Positions 23,997 through 31,632 of a stretch of DNA of 64,000 bases are shown here, in pieces. The stretch lies in assembly GCF_019448235.1 (NCBI RefSeq), contig NZ_CP080409.1, forward strand, positions 2,170,001-2,234,000, given 5' to 3'. The first letter of the stretch is position 1. Each line of letters begins with the position of its first letter. The DNA comes from Nocardioides panacisoli. GTDB taxonomy: Bacteria; Actinomycetota; Actinomycetes; Propionibacteriales; Nocardioidaceae. A program made the translations under genes and the position numbers. The notes under the pieces were generated by a model, which was not told where the DNA came from, made no database searches, and was given only the letters and a program-made list of their open reading frames with translations.

Positions 23997-26597
23997 TCAC
24001 TCCGGCTGGAGCGTGAGGGTGTCCTCCGCCGCCGCGTCGACCGCCTCCCGCGAGAACGCCCACGGCAGGTTGTCGCCGCGTGCGAACAGGTCAGTCTGGT
24101 CGGTGTAGTGCGGGTGGAAGGCGTGGCCGGAGACGCCGGTGAGGTTGACCCACCGCGACGCGTCGAGGTCGTCGAGGTCGACCACCATCCGCATCGAGGG
24201 GCCGGTGGTGACCTCGAAGCCCTCGGCGGCGTCCCAGGCCAGGGCGTTGACCAGCGACGTGCCGCCGCCCACCTCCCAGCCGCCGCGGTTGAACATCCGC
24301 TCCACCAGGTCGACTCCGGACTCGCCGAGGGTCGCCGAGCGCAGGTCCAGCTCGTGCAGCTGGCCCCACTCCCACTCGTCGACGTTGGGCGAGAGCCGGG
24401 CGGTGAGCTCGTCGCGCGCGGCTCGCATCGCGTCGGCGATCACCTGGTCACGCCCCTCCACCGACGGGGTCGAGACGTCGTCCCACCACGGGGCGTCGGC
24501 ATCGCGCAGCAGGTTGCTCACGACGGCGTACCACCGCTGGCCGCCGTCGGGGCGGAGCCCCTCGGGCAGCTCGTCGTGGAAGGTCCGCTCGAGCAGCTGG
24601 TCCCACACCGCGTTGAAGTACGCCGCCGCTGCGCTGTCGGCGCTGGCCTGGCCGTCCCAGTCGCGCAGCAGCTCCTGGGCGTCGCGGTAGTAGTCGTTGC
24701 CGAGCCGCGGCTCGAGCAGGTAGGGCACCAGGACGTCGCGCAGCGGGTGCTCCTCGTCCAGCTGCACCTGGTGCATGTCCTCGACGCCCAGCGTCTCGTC
24801 GCCGCCGACGAGGCCGTTGATCCGCGAGGAGCGGTAGCCGCGCGACCAGTCCTCGGTCAGGTAGTAGGGGTAGTCGGGCCCGATGACGGCCTGGTTGGCG
24901 GTCACGATGACGCCGGAGTCCGGATCCAGCAGCCGCGGCAGCGCGTCGAAGGGGACGTACTGGCCGGTCCAGTCGTTCTCCGGCCGCCAGCCGGCGGCCG
25001 GGACCAGGCCCTGCGTGCCGGACTTGCGGATCGGGACCCGTCCGGTGGCCTGGTAGCCGATGTGGCCCTCGGTGTCGGCGTAGACGACGTTCTGCCCGGG
25101 CACCGCGAACCCCGACAGGGCACTGCGGAAGGACTGCCAGCCGGTGGCCGTGTTGAGCTCGAAGAGCGCGTCCATCGTCGGTCGGGGCTCCAGCGCGGTC
25201 CAGGCAAGGGAGACGGCGTACTCCCACGAGCCCTCGGTGGGCACCACCCCGGAGTCCAGGACGCCCTCGGTGTTGTCGCCCAGGCCCACGTCGTCGGCGA
25301 GGTCGGACAGGATCGGGCCGTGGTCGGTGGACCGCACGGTGATCTCGACCGGGTCGCCGCCGTGGACGTCGATGCGCTCGCTCCGGGAGCGCAGCGGCAA
25401 CGACTCGCGCCCGCTGCGCCAGGTGTCGCCCTCGATCCGCTCCACGTAGAGGTCGGTCACGTCGGCGCCGAGGTTGGTGAAGCCCCACGCGATGTCGGCG
25501 TTGTGGCCGATGACCACGCCGGGGACGCCGGAGAAGCTGAAGCCGGCGACGTCCATCGGGCAGTCCGCGTCGACGTTCCGGCAGTGGAGCCCGACCTGCA
25601 TCCACACGCCGGGGAGCGACACCCCCAGGTGGGGGTCGTTGGCCAGGATCGGGGCACCGGTCTCGCTGCGCTCGCCGCCGATGACCCAGCCGTTGCTGCC
25701 CACGCCGTCACCGCGGCCGAGCAGCTCGGGGACCGCGTCGACGACGCCGCTGGTGCGCGCCAGGGCCGCCGCCGCGCCGTCACCGAGGGGCGGCCGCTGC
25801 GGCAGGCGGGTGCCGCCGGTGACCGCATCCTGCTCGAAGACGTCGTCGACCACCGCGCCCTGGGTGACGATCGGCTGGTGGGCCTGGAACGGGTAGGAGG
25901 GATAGAGGTCCGCGGCGCGACCCTCGCCGACCGCGGCCGTGCTCAGGGCGCGCCCGATCTCGTCGTCCAGGTTGCCCCGCAGGTCCCACGCCATGGCCTT
26001 CAGCCACGCCACCGAGTCGACCGCGGTCCAGTCCTCGATGGTGTAGTCGAGGCCGCCGAGCCCCAGCACGGTGTACTCCAGGGAGACCTGCGACGGCGAC
26101 CGGTCGGAGAGGTAGGCGTTGACGCCCTCCGCATAGGCGTCGAGCAGGTCCCGGGTCTCGGGCTCCAGCAGCGACAGCTCCTGCTCGGCGACCCGGCGCC
26201 AACCGAGGGTGCGCACGACCATGTCGCTCTCCAGCCCGGCCTCGCCGAACATCTCCGCGAGGCGGCCGGCGGTGGCGTGGCGACGGACGTCCATCTCGAA
26301 GAACCGCTCCTGCGCGTGGACGAAGCCCTGCGCCAGCATCAGGTCGTGCATGGAGTCGGCATAGATCTGCGGGACGCCGTGCTCGTCGCGCACGACGTCC
26401 ACCTCGCTCTCCAGGCCGCGCGCCTCGAGCGTGCCGGAGGCGTCGGGGAAGGAGCGGCGTACGACGACCACGCCCGCGACGAGCCCGGCGATGATCGCGA
26501 GGACCACGACGACGCCGACGTAGGTGCTCCAGCGCACCGGACCCGGCAGCGACCGGAACCGACGGCGAGGTCGAGGGGTCTCGGTGTCTTCAGCCAT
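23997..26597 (-). CDS. Penicillin acylase family (Ntn-hydrolase) membrane-anchored protein
   Basis: An 866-residue Ntn-hydrolase precursor. After a basic N-terminus there is one membrane segment (about residues 27-48), the alpha-chain region with RDEHGVPQIYADSMHDLMLAQGFVHAQERFFEMDVRRH, and the autoprocessing site where Ser301 in GVGSNGWVIGG would become the beta-chain N-terminal nucleophile. Later ANDPHLG, GHNADIAWGFTNLGADVTDLY and TANQAVIGPDYPYYL segments are typical of the family. Members hydrolyse penicillin-like amides, acyl-homoserine lactones or other N-acyl compounds; the real substrate here is not known. The predicted location is the outer face of the membrane. Confidence 0.9.
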   Translation of the reverse strand: MAEDTETPRPRRRFRSLPGPVRWSTYVGVVVVLAIIAGLVAGVVVVRRSFPDASGTLEARGLESEVDVVRDEHGVPQIYADSMHDLMLAQGFVHAQERFFEMDVRRHATAGRLAEMFGEAGLESDMVVRTLGWRRVAEQELSLLEPETRDLLDAYAEGVNAYLSDRSPSQVSLEYTVLGLGGLDYTIEDWTAVDSVAWLKAMAWDLRGNLDDEIGRALSTAAVGEGRAADLYPSYPFQAHQPIVTQGAVVDDVFEQDAVTGGTRLPQRPPLGDGAAAALARTSGVVDAVPELLGRGDGVGSNGWVIGGERSETGAPILANDPHLGVSLPGVWMQVGLHCRNVDADCPMDVAGFSFSGVPGVVIGHNADIAWGFTNLGADVTDLYVERIEGDTWRSGRESLPLRSRSERIDVHGGDPVEITVRSTDHGPILSDLADDVGLGDNTEGVLDSGVVPTEGSWEYAVSLAWTALEPRPTMDALFELNTATGWQSFRSALSGFAVPGQNVVYADTEGHIGYQATGRVPIRKSGTQGLVPAAGWRPENDWTGQYVPFDALPRLLDPDSGVIVTANQAVIGPDYPYYLTEDWSRGYRSSRINGLVGGDETLGVEDMHQVQLDEEHPLRDVLVPYLLEPRLGNDYYRDAQELLRDWDGQASADSAAAAYFNAVWDQLLERTFHDELPEGLRPDGGQRWYAVVSNLLRDADAPWWDDVSTPSVEGRDQVIADAMRAARDELTARLSPNVDEWEWGQLHELDLRSATLGESGVDLVERMFNRGGWEVGGGTSLVNALAWDAAEGFEVTTGPSMRMVVDLDDLDASRWVNLTGVSGHAFHPHYTDQTDLFARGDNLPWAFSREAVDAAAEDTLTLQPE

Positions 26598-26683
26598 GGT
26601 GGGACCATTGTGCCGTGTCGCGATGCAGCGGCCGCCACCGCCGGAGCGGACCGGAATTCGCTGCTCGCCACCGGTGACCTAAA

Positions 26684-26710
26684 CTGGCACTCAGAGCGGA
26701 CGAGTGCTAA
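26684..26710. promoter_or_regulatory. CIRCE element (HrcA operator) upstream of fmdB-like gene
   Basis: CTGGCACTC (26684-26692), nine bases, then GAGTGCTAA (26702-26710). The right arm matches the CIRCE consensus TTAGCACTC-N9-GAGTGCTAA perfectly, the left arm at 7 of 9, and the spacer is exactly nine. It overlaps a possible -10 hexamer TAAACT (26680-26685), where a repressor would block initiation. Confidence 0.85.
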
Positions 26711-26741
26711 GTGAGAGTCCGCCCCGATCCACGGAGCTTCG

Positions 26742-27089
26742 ATGCCGACCTACCAGTACGCCTGCACCGCCTGCGACCACGCCTTCGAGGAGGTCCAGAG
26801 CTTCTCCGACGACGCCCTGACCGTCTGCCCCGAGTGCGAGGGCCGGCTGCGCAAGGTCTTCAACGCGGTCGGCGTGGTGTTCAAGGGCTCCGGGTTCTAC
26901 CGCACCGACAGCCGCAAGGGCTCCGGTGAGTCCTCGGGCTCGTCCTCCTCGAGCTCCTCGTCCAGCTCCTCCTCGGAGTCCTCGGGCTCCTCGTCCTCGT
27001 CGAGCTCCTCCTCGGGCTCGTCCAACGGCTCGACGAGCAGCTCCTCGGGCGGTTCGGCCGGCAAGTCCGCGGCCTCCTCCGCCGACTGA
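26742..27089 (+). CDS. FmdB-family zinc-ribbon protein with poly-serine tail
   Basis: A 115-residue protein. Residues 1-52 are the FmdB zinc ribbon: MPTYQYACTACDHAFE with Cys8 and Cys11, CPEC with Cys29 and Cys32, and VFKGSGFYRTD. Residues 58-115 are almost pure Ser and Gly, encoded by near-repetitive AGC/TCC/TCG codons. FmdB-type proteins may be regulatory or act in protein quality control; the function is unsettled. A CIRCE operator sits 32 bases upstream, so it is predicted to be heat-inducible through HrcA. A CACGGAG ribosome site precedes the ATG. The tail length is probably variable between strains. Confidence 0.9.
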   Translation: MPTYQYACTACDHAFEEVQSFSDDALTVCPECEGRLRKVFNAVGVVFKGSGFYRTDSRKGSGESSGSSSSSSSSSSSSESSGSSSSSSSSSGSSNGSTSSSSGGSAGKSAASSAD

Positions 27090-27180
27090 TTCTTCCCGCG
27101 CCGGGCGCCCACGTCGGCGTCGGCGGCGGGCCTGTGGATGACGCACGCGGGCCCCGCCGGACCCGCCTAGCGTGCGGGCC

Positions 27181-27825
27181 ATGGATGCGACCACGCCGCC
27201 CCTGACCGGCCTGCGCAACCGCGCGATCGGCGTACGCCGCCTCGTGCTGCGGCGACGACGTGCCCTCGCGGTGCTGCTCACCGTGGTCGCCGTCGGGGCC
27301 GGCCTCAGCGCCACCGCGCCGCCTGCGCCGGAGACCGTCGCGGTCACGGTCACTGCCGGCCCCCTTCCCGCGGGCACGGTGCTGGCACAGGACGACGTCA
27401 CCACGGTCCGGATGCCGCCGGCCGCCGCGCCCGCGGCACCCGTGACCGACCCGGTGGGTGCCACACTGGCCGGGCCGATGGGCGCCGGCGAGCCGCTGAC
27501 CGCCCAGCGCGTGCTCGGATCCGACCTCACCGCCGCGGCGCCGGGACGGACCGCGGTGCCGGTCCGGATCGGCGACGCCGCCCAGGCCGACCTGTTGCGG
27601 GTCGGGATGCGCATCGACCTCCTCGCCACGGACCCCCAGCAGGGCACGACGGCGACCGTGGCCACCGATGTCACCGTCCTCGGCCTGCCCGCGGACGCCA
27701 CCGCGGGCGCTGGCGGCGCGACGGCCGGACGGGTGGTGGTCCTGGGGATGCCCGACGCGGCAGTCGCACCGGTCACCGCCGCCACCGTGGCGAAATACGT
27801 GACATTCGCGTGGGTACCGGTCTAA
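27181..27825 (+). CDS. SAF-domain (CpaB/RcpC-like) membrane-anchored protein
   Basis: A 214-residue protein with a basic N-terminus, one membrane helix (about residues 27-45), then a SAF domain (VAVTVTAGPLPAGTVLAQDDVTTVRMP) and an RcpC/CpaB-like region (GRTAVPVRIGDAAQADLLRVGMRIDLLATDP) and a final beta strand segment. CpaB proteins help assemble Flp pili, but no tad/cpa genes are nearby, so an isolated role is possible. The ATG at 27181 is seven bases after TAGCGT, fitting a leaderless start; a GTG nine bases upstream is an alternative. Confidence 0.8.
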   Translation: MDATTPPLTGLRNRAIGVRRLVLRRRRALAVLLTVVAVGAGLSATAPPAPETVAVTVTAGPLPAGTVLAQDDVTTVRMPPAAAPAAPVTDPVGATLAGPMGAGEPLTAQRVLGSDLTAAAPGRTAVPVRIGDAAQADLLRVGMRIDLLATDPQQGTTATVATDVTVLGLPADATAGAGGATAGRVVVLGMPDAAVAPVTAATVAKYVTFAWVPV

Positions 27826-27892
27826 ATTTCACCCTGAACGCTCGCGTCCACGTCGAGTGTGTCCTCTCGGAAGCACACAAGGAGACAACTCA

Positions 27893-28237
27893 ATGTCCGG
27901 GTTCAAGAACTTCCTGCTCCGCGGCAACCTCATCGAGATCGCCGTCGGCCTGATCATCGCCCTGTCCTTCGCCGAGGTCGTCAACACCTTCGTCGCCTGG
28001 CTCACCGCCCAGATGCCGGACAGCGTCGACAACATCTTCAGCAACGACCCCAACAGCTTCGGTGCGTTCCTGAACGCGGTCGTCGCCTTCGTCATCCTCG
28101 GCGCCGTCGTCTACTTCCTCATCGTCACGCCCTACACCAAGGCCAAGGAGCGGTTCTTCCCCGAGGAGGCCACCGGCCCGTCCGAGACCGAGCTCCTCAT
28201 CGAGATCCGCGACGCCCTGAAGTCGCAGCAGGGCTGA
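27893..28237 (+). CDS. mscL: Large-conductance mechanosensitive channel
   Basis: A 114-residue MscL, the emergency valve that opens under hypo-osmotic shock. FKNFLLRGNLIEIAVGLIIALSFAEVVNTFV is the N-terminal amphipathic helix and first membrane segment; the second is FLNAVVAFVILGAVVYFLIVTPY, followed by the cytoplasmic helix SETELLIEIRDALKS. Compared with typical 130-150-residue MscL it has a short periplasmic loop. An AAGGAG site precedes the ATG and a strong hairpin follows the stop. Confidence 0.93.
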   Translation: MSGFKNFLLRGNLIEIAVGLIIALSFAEVVNTFVAWLTAQMPDSVDNIFSNDPNSFGAFLNAVVAFVILGAVVYFLIVTPYTKAKERFFPEEATGPSETELLIEIRDALKSQQG

Positions 28238-28249
28238 CCCACTCACCCA

Positions 28250-28297
28250 CGCACACGAGGCCCCCACCGTCGCGGCGGTGGGGGTCTCGTCGTGTGT
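28250..28297 (+). terminator. Strong hairpin terminator after mscL
   Basis: CCCCCACCG (28261-28269) pairs with CGGTGGGGG (28276-28284) around a six-base loop, and flanking CACACGAG/CTCGTCGTGTG extends the stem with a bulge. It lies 23 bases past the mscL stop in a convergent region. Confidence 0.8.
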
Positions 28298-28312
28298 GGG
28301 CGGGGACGGGAG

Positions 28313-28371
28313 CGATCCCCGGTCGGCCGGGGATCGCCTACCTTGTCGGGCACTGCAACGCTGGACAAGGT
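28313..28371. terminator. Two further hairpins in the mscL/LCP convergent gap
   Basis: CGATCCCCGG (28313-28322) pairs with CCGGGGATCG (28327-28336) around TCGG. Just beyond, ACCTTGTC (28340-28347) pairs with GACAAGGT (28364-28371). They lie beyond the stop of the minus-strand 55-residue gene and could end the LCP transcript. No T-tract is visible. Confidence 0.5.
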
Positions 28372-28430
28372 GGGCGAACGAAGGACAACCCCACGCCTGC
28401 CGGACGCGGTCGTACGACGCGGGTCGGGTC

Positions 28431-28598
28431 TCAGCCGCCGTGGTGGGGCGGCACCTGGTCCCGGAGCCACTGGTCGCCGGCCGACTCGCGGCGTACGCCG
28501 TCACCCGGCTCGCGCTCGTCGCTGGTGGTGTCGGGCAGCACCTCACCGAACACCTCGGCGCGGCGCCGACGCCGCTCCCACTCGCGGTCGTCGCTCAT
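28431..28598 (-). CDS. Small charged protein coupled to the LCP gene
   Basis: A 55-residue protein, half charged, beginning MSDDREWERRRRRAEVFGEV and ending in HHGG, with no membrane segment. Its ATG overlaps the stop of the LCP gene by four bases (ATGA), so it is expected to be translated by coupling. I do not recognise a family. Placement suggests a function related to cell-envelope assembly, but that is only context. It could be missed by gene callers because of its size. Confidence 0.6.
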   Translation of the reverse strand: MSDDREWERRRRRAEVFGEVLPDTTSDEREPGDGVRRESAGDQWLRDQVPPHHGG

Positions 28599-29890
28599 GC
28601 GCACAACCCGGCGTCCTGTCGGGCCTCGTCGGAGAGGCCGGAGCCGCCCCCCTGCGAGGGCGAGTCGGTGGGCTCGGTCGACTCGGACTCGGTCGGCTCC
28701 GAGGTCTCCGGCGTCGCGGACCCGTTGCCCTGGCCCGAGGCGTTGCCGGGAGCCGAGGTGGAGCCGTCGGGGTTGTCGGCGGCGCTGATGGACTGGTCGA
28801 GGAACTCCCCGGGCAGCGAGGAGTCGCGGCGTACGACGCGCCAGAGCCGCTCGACGTCGTCGGTCCACTCGACGCGGCCCGGCTGCGCCGTGGAGTAGAC
28901 CCACGGGGTGGTCACGAAGCGGATGTTGCCCAGACCCACGCCCTGGAACTCCGCGCCGAGGGCGGCGAGCTTGCTGATGTTCTCGGCGTCGGTCTGCAGC
29001 GAGTCGGTGGCGGCGCTGAGGAAGGACACCATCTTGTCGGGGCGCGACAGCATCCCGCCGGAGATGGCCTTGTTCATGGTCGCGGCCATGAACGCCTGCT
29101 GCCGCTTGATCCGCTGCGGGTCGCTGCCGTCGCCGCCGGAGACGCCCTTGCGGACGCGGACGTAGGCCAGCGCCTCGTCGCCCTTGATCGAGCGGGTGCC
29201 GGCCTCGAGGAAGATGTTGGCCGAGGGGTCCTCGATGTCCTCGGGGATGCACACCTCGACGCCGCCCAGCGCGTCGACCATGCCCTTGAAGCCGGTGAAG
29301 TCGACGACGGCGTAGTTGTCGACGCGTACGCCGCTGACCTGCTCGAACTGTTGGATGGTGCAGGCCGGGCCGCCCAGGGAGAAGGCGGCGTTCCAGATGG
29401 TCTGCTCCTCGCCGGGGATCTCCTCGCCGTCCTCGCCGTAGCAGGTGGGCCGGTCGACCAGGGTGTCGCGCGGGATGCTGATGCCGTAGGCGCGCTCACG
29501 GTCGGCGGAGAGGTGCAGCAGGATCGTGGTGTCCGACCGGGCACCCCCACCCTTGAGGCCGTCGATGTTGTTGGCGCCCTCGCGGCTGTCCGAGCCCATC
29601 ACCAGCACGTTCAGCGGCCCCTCGGGGCCCTTGGGCGGGCGGTCGGTCAGCTGGCCCGACACCTCGACGACGTCGAGGTTGCCGTTGAGGTGGTTGTAGA
29701 CCGCGACGACGGTGCCTGCGGTGGCGATGGCCAGCGTCAGTAGCGACGCGCCGATCACCTTCACCACGGTGTGGCGATCGTTGCGGCCCCGCCGCTTGCC
29801 CCGGGCCGAGCGCGGTTGACGCGAGCGGAGACTGTGGCCGGTGCGGCGTGCAGCGCGCGCCCCCGCTCCCCGGTTCACGTGCTCGCTCAT
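28595..29890 (-). CDS. LytR-CpsA-Psr (LCP) family glycopolymer ligase
   Basis: A 431-residue LCP protein. A basic N-terminus is followed by one membrane helix (about residues 43-65), then the LCP catalytic domain with LNVLVMGSDSREGANN, ARSDTTILLHLSADRERAYGISIPRDTLV, NAAFSLGGPACTIQQFEQVSGVRVDNYAVVDFTGFKGMVDALGGVEVCIP and RKGVSGGDGSDPQRIKRQQAFM. The C-terminal 60 residues are Ser/Thr/Glu/Gly-rich and probably disordered. LCP enzymes attach teichoic-acid-like or arabinogalactan polymers to peptidoglycan outside the membrane. ATG at 29890 has an AGGGGA site. It is coupled to a 55-residue gene downstream. Confidence 0.93.
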   Translation of the reverse strand: MSEHVNRGAGARAARRTGHSLRSRQPRSARGKRRGRNDRHTVVKVIGASLLTLAIATAGTVVAVYNHLNGNLDVVEVSGQLTDRPPKGPEGPLNVLVMGSDSREGANNIDGLKGGGARSDTTILLHLSADRERAYGISIPRDTLVDRPTCYGEDGEEIPGEEQTIWNAAFSLGGPACTIQQFEQVSGVRVDNYAVVDFTGFKGMVDALGGVEVCIPEDIEDPSANIFLEAGTRSIKGDEALAYVRVRKGVSGGDGSDPQRIKRQQAFMAATMNKAISGGMLSRPDKMVSFLSAATDSLQTDAENISKLAALGAEFQGVGLGNIRFVTTPWVYSTAQPGRVEWTDDVERLWRVVRRDSSLPGEFLDQSISAADNPDGSTSAPGNASGQGNGSATPETSEPTESESTEPTDSPSQGGGSGLSDEARQDAGLCA

Positions 29891-30036
29891 CTGGTCCCCT
29901 GCTCTGTGTCGCCCGGCCGTTCGCGGCACGCGCTTCCTGACCGCTCATTGTGACGGGCGGCGCCAAGGATCGGCGAATCCACCGCGCCCGGGCGGTTTCG
30001 CACCGGGCACACGGCGCCTGCGAAGATGTGCGCGCG

Positions 30037-30109
30037 GCCCCCGTAGCTCAGTGGATAGAGCAGCCGCCTCCTAAGCGAAAGGTCGTAGGTTCGACTCCTA
30101 CCGGGGGCA
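30037..30109 (+). tRNA. tRNA-Arg (anticodon CCT)
   Basis: Acceptor GCCCCCG/CGGGGGC is perfect, the D-arm GCTCAGTGGATAGAGC and T-arm GTAGG/CCTAC with TTCGACT are regular, and the anticodon loop CTCCTAA gives CCT (reads AGG). Discriminator is A; CCA is not encoded. The anticodon stem as drawn has three good pairs, but the two outer positions (27-43 and 28-42) are mismatched (G-A and C-A). Confidence 0.9.
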
Positions 30110-30125
30110 CCCGACGCTCGGCCGC

Positions 30126-30575
30126 TCACACGGGCGGGCCCGCCTCGCGCCGCATCGGGCGGTGCGGGATGCCGTCCTCGAGGAACTCCGGGCCGTCGAC
30201 GGTGAAGCCGAAGCCGGCGTACCACCCGGTCAGCGGCGACTGGGCGTCGAGGACCGTCGGCCGCTCGCCCGCGCTGGCCAGTGCCTCCTGCATCATCTCC
30301 TCGGCGAGGCCCTGCCCGCGCAGCGTCGCGGCGAGCACGACCCGGCCGATGCGTACGGTGCCGTCGGCCTCCTCGAGGAGCCGGACGCAGCCACCGACGT
30401 CGTCGCCGCGCCACAGCACCACGTGGCGGGTGCCGGGCTCGAGGTCGCGCCCGTCCAGGTCGGGGTAGGGGCACTCCTGCTCGACGACGAAGACGTCCTG
30501 CCGCAACCGCCAGACCTCGTACGCCGTGCGGACGTCGAGCTCGTCGAACCCCAGCACCCGCAGCTGGACGCTCAT
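30126..30575 (-). CDS. ElaA-like GNAT acetyltransferase
   Basis: A 149-residue GNAT protein of the ElaA group: ELDVRTAYEVWRLRQDVFVVEQECPYPDLDGRDLEPGTRHVV, then VRIGRVVLAATLRGQGLAEEMMQEAL with the acetyl-CoA loop and LDAQSPLTGWYAGFGF. Its substrate is unknown. The ATG overlaps the Fur-family stop by four bases, so it is co-translated with the regulator and probably zinc-regulated if that regulator is Zur. Confidence 0.85.
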   Translation of the reverse strand: MSVQLRVLGFDELDVRTAYEVWRLRQDVFVVEQECPYPDLDGRDLEPGTRHVVLWRGDDVGGCVRLLEEADGTVRIGRVVLAATLRGQGLAEEMMQEALASAGERPTVLDAQSPLTGWYAGFGFTVDGPEFLEDGIPHRPMRREAGPPV

Positions 30576-30964
30576 CGACAGCTCGCGCAGACGCCGAAGA
30601 GCTCGATGGTGTGGCTCACGTCGGTGAAGTCGTGGTCGTCGGCGATGGATCGGGTCCACTGCTCGACGGTCGGAGCGGCGATCTCGACGGTGCGTCCGCA
30701 GCTGCGGCACACCAAGTGGTGGTGATGGTGCGGGCTGCACCGGCGGTAGGTCGCCTCGCCGTGCTCGGTGTGCAGGACGTCGACCTCGCCACCGTCGGCC
30801 ATCGACTGCAGCGCGCGGTAGACCGTCGCGAGCCCGACCTTGTCACCGACGTTTCGGATCTCGTCGTGGATCTCCTGGGCACTCTGGAAGTCCTCGGCAC
30901 GCTCCAGGGCGTCGGTGATCGCCCGCCGCTGGCGCGTCGGACGGGTCGCAGGCGTGGCGGCCAC
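30572..30964 (-). CDS. Fur-family metalloregulator, probably Zur
   Basis: A 130-residue Fur-family repressor. The winged helix holds TRQRRAITDALERAEDFQSAQEIHDEI and VGLATVYRALQSMADGGEVDVL. Metal motifs are the HHHHH run at 79-83, and two CXXC pairs (Cys86/Cys89 and Cys126/Cys129) forming the structural zinc site. A GTG start follows a GGGAGG site. A Zur-like palindrome lies about 40 bases upstream, so it probably represses itself. Fur versus Zur cannot be fully settled from residues; the box favours Zur. Confidence 0.88.
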   Translation of the reverse strand: MAATPATRPTRQRRAITDALERAEDFQSAQEIHDEIRNVGDKVGLATVYRALQSMADGGEVDVLHTEHGEATYRRCSPHHHHHLVCRSCGRTVEIAAPTVEQWTRSIADDHDFTDVSHTIELFGVCASCR

Positions 30965-31003
30965 GGTGTCCTCCCGGGGTCGGCGTCGTCACACGACGGT
31001 GGT

Positions 31004-31018
31004 TGAGACTGGTTCTCA
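31004..31018. promoter_or_regulatory. Zur-like operator upstream of the Fur-family gene
   Basis: The 15-mer TGAGACTGGTTCTCA has symmetric TGAGA/TCTCA ends in a 7-1-7 spacing, like actinobacterial Zur boxes (TGAAAATGATTTTCA type). It lies 39 bases before the regulator start and overlaps the stop codon of the upstream GNAT gene. Confidence 0.6.
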
Positions 31019-31558
31019 TCCTACCGTGATCCAGTAGCGCTCCTTGGTGCCGCGCACGTCCTCCAGCACGCCGCCGGCCGCGCGGATGGTGCCGCGTGAC
31101 GCGGCGTTCTCGGCATCGCAGGTCACCAGGACGCGCTCGATGCCCAACGCACCGGCACGGCGTACGCCGGCCGCCAGCGCCCGGCGCGCATGGCCCTCGC
31201 GCCGCCGGGAGGGCCGCACCGAGTAGCCGATGTGGCCGCCCTGGTCGAGCAGCCACTCGTTGAGCTCGTGGCGCAGGTGGAAGAAGCCGAGCACCTCCCC
31301 CGATGCGCCGTCGGCGATCCAGTAGTAGGTGGAGGCGACGCGCGTCCCGGCCGGGTCGGCCGACTCGGCGGCCAGCTGGGCGGCGACGAAGTCGCCACAG
31401 CCGGCCTCGGTGGCCACGACCTCGGGCATGTGCCACTCCCCCGAGCCGTGCATGGCCCCGGGGTGGCGGAAGTCGAGCACGGTCGCGGCCCAGCTCTGGT
31501 GCAGCCGGACGTCGGGCCGGACCAGGGCGGTCGGCGACGTGGAGCGCGTCGTGGTCAT
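31016..31558 (-). CDS. GNAT-family acetyltransferase
   Basis: A 180-residue GNAT protein: GEVLGFFHLRHELNEWLLDQGGHIGYSVRPSRRREGHARRALAAGVRRAGALGIERVLVTCDAENAASRGTIRAAGGVLEDV covers the acetyl-CoA fold, and ERYWITV closes it. This arrangement resembles the YkkB/tabtoxin-type acetyltransferases, but the substrate is unknown. The ATG at 31558 is chosen; one three codons upstream at 31567 is equally possible, as neither has a clear ribosome site. Confidence 0.82.
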   Translation of the reverse strand: MTTTRSTSPTALVRPDVRLHQSWAATVLDFRHPGAMHGSGEWHMPEVVATEAGCGDFVAAQLAAESADPAGTRVASTYYWIADGASGEVLGFFHLRHELNEWLLDQGGHIGYSVRPSRRREGHARRALAAGVRRAGALGIERVLVTCDAENAASRGTIRAAGGVLEDVRGTKERYWITVG

Positions 31559-31632
31559 GGGCGGCATCCCACCACGCGGCGGTCGCGTGAGCGAACCGAT
31601 TCCGACAGGAGAACCTGTTCTAGGGTTGGCGC

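Noticed and set aside
22812..26714. A 1,300-codon open frame on the plus strand
   Set aside because: It runs antisense to the UGPase and penicillin acylase genes and across the cyclo-ligase in another frame; its composition is Arg/Val/Gly-rich as expected from a shadow of GC-rich codons.
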